Positions 41,122 through 45,734 of a stretch of 45,734 nucleotides of DNA are shown piece after piece. Source of the stretch: Planctomycetota bacterium (GTDB lineage Bacteria > Planctomycetota > GCA-002687715); the NCBI GenBank assembly GCA_002683135.1, contig NYSS01000022.1, positions 18,383-64,116 on the forward strand, read 5' to 3'. Both the position numbers and the translations under genes were made by a program. How positions within the stretch are numbered: the first letter of the stretch is position 1; every line of letters starts with the position of its first letter. The notes below the pieces were generated by a model, which saw only the letters and a program-made list of their open reading frames with translations, searched no databases and was not told the DNA's origin.

Positions 41122-42593
41122 TGGCGAGGCGACGCGACCCCGACGCCTTCGGTCGTGAGCTTGACGCCATCGCGCGAAGGGGCGCTGACGTCATCCGGGG
41201 CCATCACGCACGTACGGCCGCCGGCGCCGCGCTCGACGAGGCGCTCATGATCGTCGTCGCGCTGTTGTCGTGGACGCTGATCGCCCACCTGTTCGGAGCC
41301 GCCCTGTCGCCCCTGCAGATGCTCCCATGGTCGCTGTCGCTTGGCGCGCTGTGGGTCCCCGTCCGGGCCGCACTTGCGTCCCTGCGCTCGATCCCGCGCA
41401 AACCTTCGCTCCTGGAAGTCGACCGACAGCTGAAGCTCAAGGACCGGCTCACGACGGCCTCAGAGTTCCTGGGCGTCAGCGAACCGACGCCGTTCATGCA
41501 CCTCGCGCTGCAGGATGCCCGCGATCACGTCGATGACGCGCGCACTGCCTCGCTCGCGACGCAATCCCCTCCCTGGTCCATGTCCCAACGGGGACGCGTG
41601 CTCGCCCTCGTCGCAGTCATCCTCGGGGTCGTCGCGGTGTCCATCGGCGATCAAGCCGTCGCCACGCCCGCAGGGAGCGGAGTCGGTACGGGAACGGTCG
41701 CCGAGGAAGAGCCCGTCAGGGACGATCCTCCGGACGATCAGACGAGACCGCCCGACGACGAGAAGAAGCCCGAACCGGGGCCGACGCCACCGAGCGGAGC
41801 ATCGCCAGCGCGCCCGGGCAAGGAAGCCGCGCCACCGACGCGAGACGTGAAGAAGAGCCAGGGCAAGACCGGATTCGGACGCTCCGGCGACGCCGCCTCC
41901 TCCTCCGGCAAGGGACAGGCCCGCGGGACCCCTTCAAGCCAGGGCCAGTCAACGAAGTCGAGCAAGGAGCGGACCAAGAAGAAGAGCAAGAAGCCCAAGA
42001 AGCGCGACGAACGCCAGCAGGATCCGGACAAGGAACGCAAGGCCGAAGAAGAATCCGGGCACACCACCGGCCGCGGCGCCGCGAGCGGCTCGAACAAGAG
42101 CCCCGCCGCCTCCCAGTGGTCGAGCAAGGACCAGGTGACGTCCGACGACGAGGAAGACCTGGACGACGACGAAGAGGTCGACGACGAGTTCGACAACTCG
42201 GACGCCCGCGGCGGGCTGCAGCCTGCCCTACGGGACCGCAAGCCCCCCGTGAACCGCGACCTGTCCATCGGCTTCGGCAACATGTCCAACCCCGATGCGA
42301 ACGGACGGGGCGGACCGGGAACACGGAAGAAGTCGCGCGGCGTGGCGTCTCTCGTACTGGGGGTTCCGATCCCCGACCACATCAAGGGCCGCCCCAACCC
42401 CGGCAAGACCAAGATTACGCAGGAGCGCGTGGAGCCACAGCCCGAAGACATCGCCGCAGTGAAGGCGAGTCCGAGGCGGCCCCGCGGCACGCCCGCGGGG
42501 CACCTGTCCAACCCGGAGCTCGCTCCCTGGATGCAAAATCTCCTGAGGACTTACTTCGGGAGTCTGCGCAAAAACTCGAGGAACCGTCCGTGA
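41121..42593 (+). CDS. Membrane protein with long charged low-complexity region, in the MoxR/Bat operon
   Basis: Not named. The 490-residue protein has about two N-terminal membrane segments (ALMIVVALLSWTLIAHLF, LPWSLSLGALWVPVRAAL) and a third (VLALVAVILGVVAVSIG). KPSLLEVDRQLKLKDRLTTASEFLG between them resembles the DUF4175-type family (low-complexity proteins found next to MoxR). From about residue 190 to 400 it is rich in Lys, Glu, Asp, Ser and Pro, with a strongly acidic run near 340-360 (DEEDLDDDEEVDDEFDN), probably disordered. The conserved end is PWMQNLLRTYFGSLRK. ATG 41121 has AAGGAG eight bases before it. Coupled to both neighbours (TGATG; GTGA). Confidence 0.65.
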   Translation: MARRRDPDAFGRELDAIARRGADVIRGHHARTAAGAALDEALMIVVALLSWTLIAHLFGAALSPLQMLPWSLSLGALWVPVRAALASLRSIPRKPSLLEVDRQLKLKDRLTTASEFLGVSEPTPFMHLALQDARDHVDDARTASLATQSPPWSMSQRGRVLALVAVILGVVAVSIGDQAVATPAGSGVGTGTVAEEEPVRDDPPDDQTRPPDDEKKPEPGPTPPSGASPARPGKEAAPPTRDVKKSQGKTGFGRSGDAASSSGKGQARGTPSSQGQSTKSSKERTKKKSKKPKKRDERQQDPDKERKAEEESGHTTGRGAASGSNKSPAASQWSSKDQVTSDDEEDLDDDEEVDDEFDNSDARGGLQPALRDRKPPVNRDLSIGFGNMSNPDANGRGGPGTRKKSRGVASLVLGVPIPDHIKGRPNPGKTKITQERVEPQPEDIAAVKASPRRPRGTPAGHLSNPELAPWMQNLLRTYFGSLRKNSRNRP

Positions 42594-43603
42594 CCGACAA
42601 CGCGACCAACGTGGCCGCTGCGCAAAGCGCGGCAGCCGATTTCCGCAACGTCCATGAACGCATCAAGTCCGAAGTGCAGGAGGTGATCGTCGGCCAGCAG
42701 GCCGCGATCGACTCCGTGCTCACGGCCCTCCTCGTGGGTGGCCACGTGATACTCGAGGGTGTGCCCGGACTGGGCAAGACGATGCTCATCCGAGCGCTCG
42801 GTGAAGCGGTGGACATCAGCTTCTCGCGCATCCAGTTCACCCCCGACATGATGCCCGCCGACATCCAGGGGACCAACATCCTCGTCGACGACGAAGATGG
42901 CCACCACACGGTCCAGTTCCAGGAAGGCCCGCTGGTGGCGAACCTGGTCCTCGCCGACGAGATCAACCGGGCGACCCCGAAGACCCAATCCGCCCTGCTC
43001 GAGGCGATGCAGGAGCGTCAGATCTCGGTGGGGAAGCGGACCATCAAGCTCGCAGAGCCGTTCTGCGTCATGGCGACCCAGAACCCGGTGGAGCAGGAGG
43101 GCACCTATCCCCTCCCCGAGGCGCAGCTTGATCGCTTCCTGTTCAAGGTCGTCGTCGGGTACCCACAGGAGTCCGAGTACAAGGACATCCTCAACCGTAC
43201 GACAGGTACGACCGAGCAGACCGCCAAGCACGTGTCCAACGGGGAGGAGATCATGCGCATGCGCGAGGTCGTACGATCGGTCCCGGTCCCCGAGCACGTC
43301 CAGGACGACGCCGTGCGCCTGATCGTCGGCACCCAGCCCAACAGCGCGCACGCGTGCGACATGGTGAACGACAACATCCTGCTCGGCTCGAGCCCTCGCG
43401 GCGCCCAGGGGCTGCTCCTGTCGGGCAAGGTGCGCGCGTTGCTCGACGGCCGCTTCGCCGTGAGCAGCGACGACATCCGCGCCAGCGCGCACGACGTCCT
43501 CCGCCACCGCATCATGATCAACTTCCAGGGGCAGGCGGACGGGGTCACGCCAGACCACGTCATCAGCGCGGTCCTCGAACACGTCAAGCCTCCGTCTTCC
43601 TGA
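42590..43603 (+). CDS. moxR: MoxR family AAA+ ATPase
   Basis: A 337-residue AAA+ ATPase of the MoxR/RavA type, a chaperone-like protein that works with VWA-domain partners. Walker A is GVPGLGKTMLIRALGEA; ADIQGTNILV and EGPLVANLVLADEINRATPKTQSALLEAMQER carry Walker B and the MoxR insert; QNPVEQEGTYPLPEAQLDRF is the sensor region with its diagnostic E-G-T-Y-P-L-P-E-A-Q-L-D-R-F. The start is GTG 42590, whose GTGA overlaps the stop of the previous gene. The frame is open to 42116 upstream, but that part is a shadow. It is followed by a DUF58 gene and a BatA gene, the classic order. Confidence 0.95.
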   Translation: MTDNATNVAAAQSAAADFRNVHERIKSEVQEVIVGQQAAIDSVLTALLVGGHVILEGVPGLGKTMLIRALGEAVDISFSRIQFTPDMMPADIQGTNILVDDEDGHHTVQFQEGPLVANLVLADEINRATPKTQSALLEAMQERQISVGKRTIKLAEPFCVMATQNPVEQEGTYPLPEAQLDRFLFKVVVGYPQESEYKDILNRTTGTTEQTAKHVSNGEEIMRMREVVRSVPVPEHVQDDAVRLIVGTQPNSAHACDMVNDNILLGSSPRGAQGLLLSGKVRALLDGRFAVSSDDIRASAHDVLRHRIMINFQGQADGVTPDHVISAVLEHVKPPSS

Positions 43604-43606
43604 CCG

Positions 43607-44509
43607 ATGCCTGACACCACCACACTCACGGCGAAGGAGCTCTTCGATCCGGAGTTTCTGGAGTCACTGCGGCGGCTCCACGTCCTCGCCCGGCGTGTGT
43701 CCCGCGGTGGACGTAACGCCGAGCAACGCTCCAAGGATCTCGGTTCAGGGATTGAGTTCCGCGACTTTCGCCCGTACGCACCGGGCGACGACTTCAGGGC
43801 CATCGACTGGACCGTCTACAGGCGGCTCGGCAAGGTCTTCCTCAAGCTCTACGAGGAGCTCGAAGACTTACCGGTGTACCTCCTCGTCGACCGCTCGCGC
43901 AGCCTCTTCGAAGAGGACCCGCCACGCATTCGCGCGGGCCTTCGTACGGCGCTCGCCCTCACCTCGATCTCTCTCTCACAGCACGACAGCGTCGGCTTGT
44001 TCCCGTTCGCGGACAACCTCGAGGTGCTGCTACGGCCGAGCTCCGGCAAGGGCCGCCTGTGGCGCTTCGCCGAGTCCCTCGCATCGCTGCGACCCGGCGA
44101 CACCACCGACTTCGAGACGTCCATACGCACCTTCTCGTCCATGAACCTGCGCGAAGGGCTCGCGGTTGTCGTATCCGACTTCTTCGATCCGGCCGGCGCA
44201 GAGTCCGTCGTCAAGGCGCTCAAGGGGCTGCGTCACCGGGTGCTCCTCGTACGGCTCTGGCGCAAGACCGACGCGGCGCCCGACCCCGGCGGAGATTTCC
44301 AGCTCGTGGACTGCGAGTCCGGCCACACCGAAGACGTCTCCGCGACAGCCCCGGTCGTCGATGCCTACCGCCGCTCCTACGCCCGCTTCGAGGAACAACT
44401 GACGGACTTCGCCCGCAAGAAACCCGCGGGGATGCTCATGCTCGACACGGACGAGGACGTCGTGTCCCAGCTCGCCACTCTGTTCGAGACAGGAAGCTAC
44501 GTCACATGA
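43607..44509 (+). CDS. DUF58 domain protein (VWA-type partner of MoxR)
   Basis: A 300-residue soluble protein. The N-terminal half has the DUF58 signature SRGGRNAEQRSKDLGSGIEFRDFRPYAPGDDFRAIDWTVYRR, recognised in pieces (GIEFRDFRPYAPGDD and AIDWTVYRR). A VWA-like site follows: VYLLVDRSRSLFEED (D-x-S-x-S), then PGDTTDFETS and VVVSDFFDP. Such proteins are thought to be substrates or partners of MoxR in cell-envelope or metal-cofactor assembly. It begins three bases after moxR ends, and its ATGA stop overlaps the BatA gene, so all three are coupled. Confidence 0.93.
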   Translation: MPDTTTLTAKELFDPEFLESLRRLHVLARRVSRGGRNAEQRSKDLGSGIEFRDFRPYAPGDDFRAIDWTVYRRLGKVFLKLYEELEDLPVYLLVDRSRSLFEEDPPRIRAGLRTALALTSISLSQHDSVGLFPFADNLEVLLRPSSGKGRLWRFAESLASLRPGDTTDFETSIRTFSSMNLREGLAVVVSDFFDPAGAESVVKALKGLRHRVLLVRLWRKTDAAPDPGGDFQLVDCESGHTEDVSATAPVVDAYRRSYARFEEQLTDFARKKPAGMLMLDTDEDVVSQLATLFETGSYVT

Positions 44510-45734
44510 GCTTCGCCAACCTGTCCGGACTCGGTGTCGCCCTCGGCGTCGCGGGCCTCGCGGCGGGGCTCTTCTTGCTGCAGCGGCTCCGCGTGCGCTA
44601 CCAGCCGAAGCGAGTGATCACGACCCTGTTCTGGAAGGAGGCACTCGAAGAGGCGCGGGCACGGGTCCTGGTTCGACGGTTCCGTCATTTCCTCGCGTAC
44701 CTCTTCGTCCTGCTCATCGCGTCCCTCCTTTGGCTCGGATTCGCTGACCCCCAATGGGGGGAATCGGAGGACGCCGACTATGTGATCCTCGTCGACGGAT
44801 CGGCCGGTATGGCCTACGGAGATCGATTCGAGGAGGCCATCGAAGCCGCGAGGGCGCACGCCGCGGCGTTGCCGCGTGACCGTCGCGCGGTGCTCCTGTG
44901 CGGCAGCCGTATTCGAACCCTGCTGCTACCCGGAGAACACGAGCGGGTCCTCGACCGCAGAGTCGATGGGATCACGCCCGACGCGTGCCCCGCGACCGTG
45001 GAGACGGCCCTGCGCGCGATATCACACGCCAAGGACACTGGCCGGACCTTGAATGTGGTGGTCGCCGGGGACGCGCCCGTCCGCGATGAGACGGACGCCC
45101 TGCTGCCGTCCGACGTGACCGTGTCACGGCTCACCACCACCTCCGCTCGCGATGGGAACCGCGGGATCACCGCCCTCGGCGTCGTACCAGCTTCGTCCGG
45201 TGCCTGGGATCGCGTCGACGTGCTCGCCGAGCTCCACGGGGAGGCAGCGGGCCTCGCCATTTCGGTGGGCGGGGCTCCGCTAGCGGCGAACGCGGCGCGC
45301 GTCACCACCCATGGCCAGCGGCGGCAGGTCTCCATCAGGGATCTCCCCGCTCGCGGCAGCCTGCTCGAGATCACGCTGCCCGGCGGCGACCCGCTCTCCC
45401 TCGACGATGTCGCGCGCATCCGCCTGCCAAAGCGCCCGCGCCTCAAGGTCGCGCTCTCCCCCTCCCTCAGCGACGTGCTCGAGCCTGTCCTCGCCGCCGA
45501 CCCGGGCATCGCGATCGTCGCCTCAGGCGCCGACGTCGCCGTCCGTCGTGGTGGGGAGAGCACCGGCGGAGAGATCCCCGCGCTCGAATGGACGCGGCCC
45601 GACTCCCAGGTCGAGGCGATCCTGTTGCATCACGAGCGCGGCCTGCAATCCGAGCGCGTCCTCGTTGAGTCCTTTGACCGCCTCGGGCTCGAGGACGTGG
45701 ACACCTCAGACCTGGCGGCGCGAACGGGGCGCGT
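44506..45734 (+). CDS. BatA-like membrane VWA protein, N-terminal fragment
   Basis: The frame runs from ATG 44506 to the end of the window without stop, so the protein is at least 409 residues and the gene continues beyond 45734. Two membrane segments are near the start (LGVALGVAGLAAGLFLL and FLAYLFVLLIASLLWLGF), as in BatA. The VWA domain begins at DYVILVDGSAGMAYGDR: the first metal-site motif is D-x-S-x-G and not D-x-S-x-S, so metal binding may be weak. AVLLCGSRIRTLLLPG and LNVVVAGDAPVRDET follow. Its start overlaps the DUF58 stop (ATGA). Confidence 0.85.
   Translation, partial: MSFANLSGLGVALGVAGLAAGLFLLQRLRVRYQPKRVITTLFWKEALEEARARVLVRRFRHFLAYLFVLLIASLLWLGFADPQWGESEDADYVILVDGSAGMAYGDRFEEAIEAARAHAAALPRDRRAVLLCGSRIRTLLLPGEHERVLDRRVDGITPDACPATVETALRAISHAKDTGRTLNVVVAGDAPVRDETDALLPSDVTVSRLTTTSARDGNRGITALGVVPASSGAWDRVDVLAELHGEAAGLAISVGGAPLAANAARVTTHGQRRQVSIRDLPARGSLLEITLPGGDPLSLDDVARIRLPKRPRLKVALSPSLSDVLEPVLAADPGIAIVASGADVAVRRGGESTGGEIPALEWTRPDSQVEAILLHHERGLQSERVLVESFDRLGLEDVDTSDLAARTGR

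Noticed and set aside
1..45734. CRISPR arrays, insertion sequences, phage genes, attachment sites
   Set aside because: No regularly spaced repeats, no transposase, integrase or phage structural genes seen on either strand.

Overview
High-GC chromosomal DNA, most likely from a member of the Planctomycetota. The clues are secreted sulfatases, a DUF1080 protein, VWA and HEAT proteins, long secreted proteins with prenyltransferase/squalene-cyclase-type repeats, and a MoxR-DUF58-BatA gene set. The window is almost fully coding. No stretch above 300 bases lacks a gene, and I see no insertion sequence, prophage or CRISPR array. I made all assignments by reading motifs, with no database search.

Layout. 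1-5037: end of an Fe-S oxidoreductase gene, two methyltransferases, tRNA-Val(CAC), a papain-type peptidase, malate dehydrogenase and TatD. 5086-17507: a secreted repeat protein, an acyl-CoA synthetase, RfbC, PduO-type adenosyltransferase, an alpha/beta hydrolase, an HDOD protein, asparaginase I, a secreted carboxypeptidase-regulatory-like protein, and a translationally coupled UspA/ArsB-NhaD permease pair. 17526-19862: a second secreted repeat protein. 19993-29059: eleven closely packed minus-strand genes. In transcription order they are heme A synthase, a putative selenoprotein with an HMA fold, TauE/SafE, an unknown membrane-anchored protein, an FtsX/MacB permease and its LolD-like ATPase, a tandem ModA-like binding protein, a ModB-like permease, a ModC-like ATPase, MoaD and MoeB. 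29102-37260: polysaccharide or sulfate-ester breakdown (an esterase-sulfatase-HEAT fusion, DUF1080, HEAT-VWA, a sulfatase, a sugar isomerase). 37449-38627: a secreted protein whose gene runs through an in-frame TGA. 38797-45734: an operon of a pseudo-aspartic-protease/thioredoxin-like protein, a membrane protein, MoxR, DUF58 and BatA (cut by the window end).

The main discovery candidates are two genes that only make sense if in-frame TGA is read as selenocysteine. The first (27717-28085, minus) encodes a membrane-anchored heavy-metal-associated (HMA) domain in which two TGA codons sit where the metal-binding cysteines belong. The second (37449-38627, plus) has Cys-TGA-Gly followed by 38 codons with the same strong GC3 bias as the rest of the gene. 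Both have a small hairpin with GGU in its loop about 18-23 bases after the (first) TGA, as expected of a bacterial SECIS element. The selenocysteine machinery (selA, selB, selC, selD) is not in the window, so this stays an inference.

Other unusual features are the two-domain binding protein of the molybdate-type transporter, co-transcribed with MoaD and MoeB; the esterase-sulfatase-HEAT fusion; a protein whose protease-like and thioredoxin-like domains have both lost their catalytic residues; and inverted repeats across the stop codons of convergent gene pairs.
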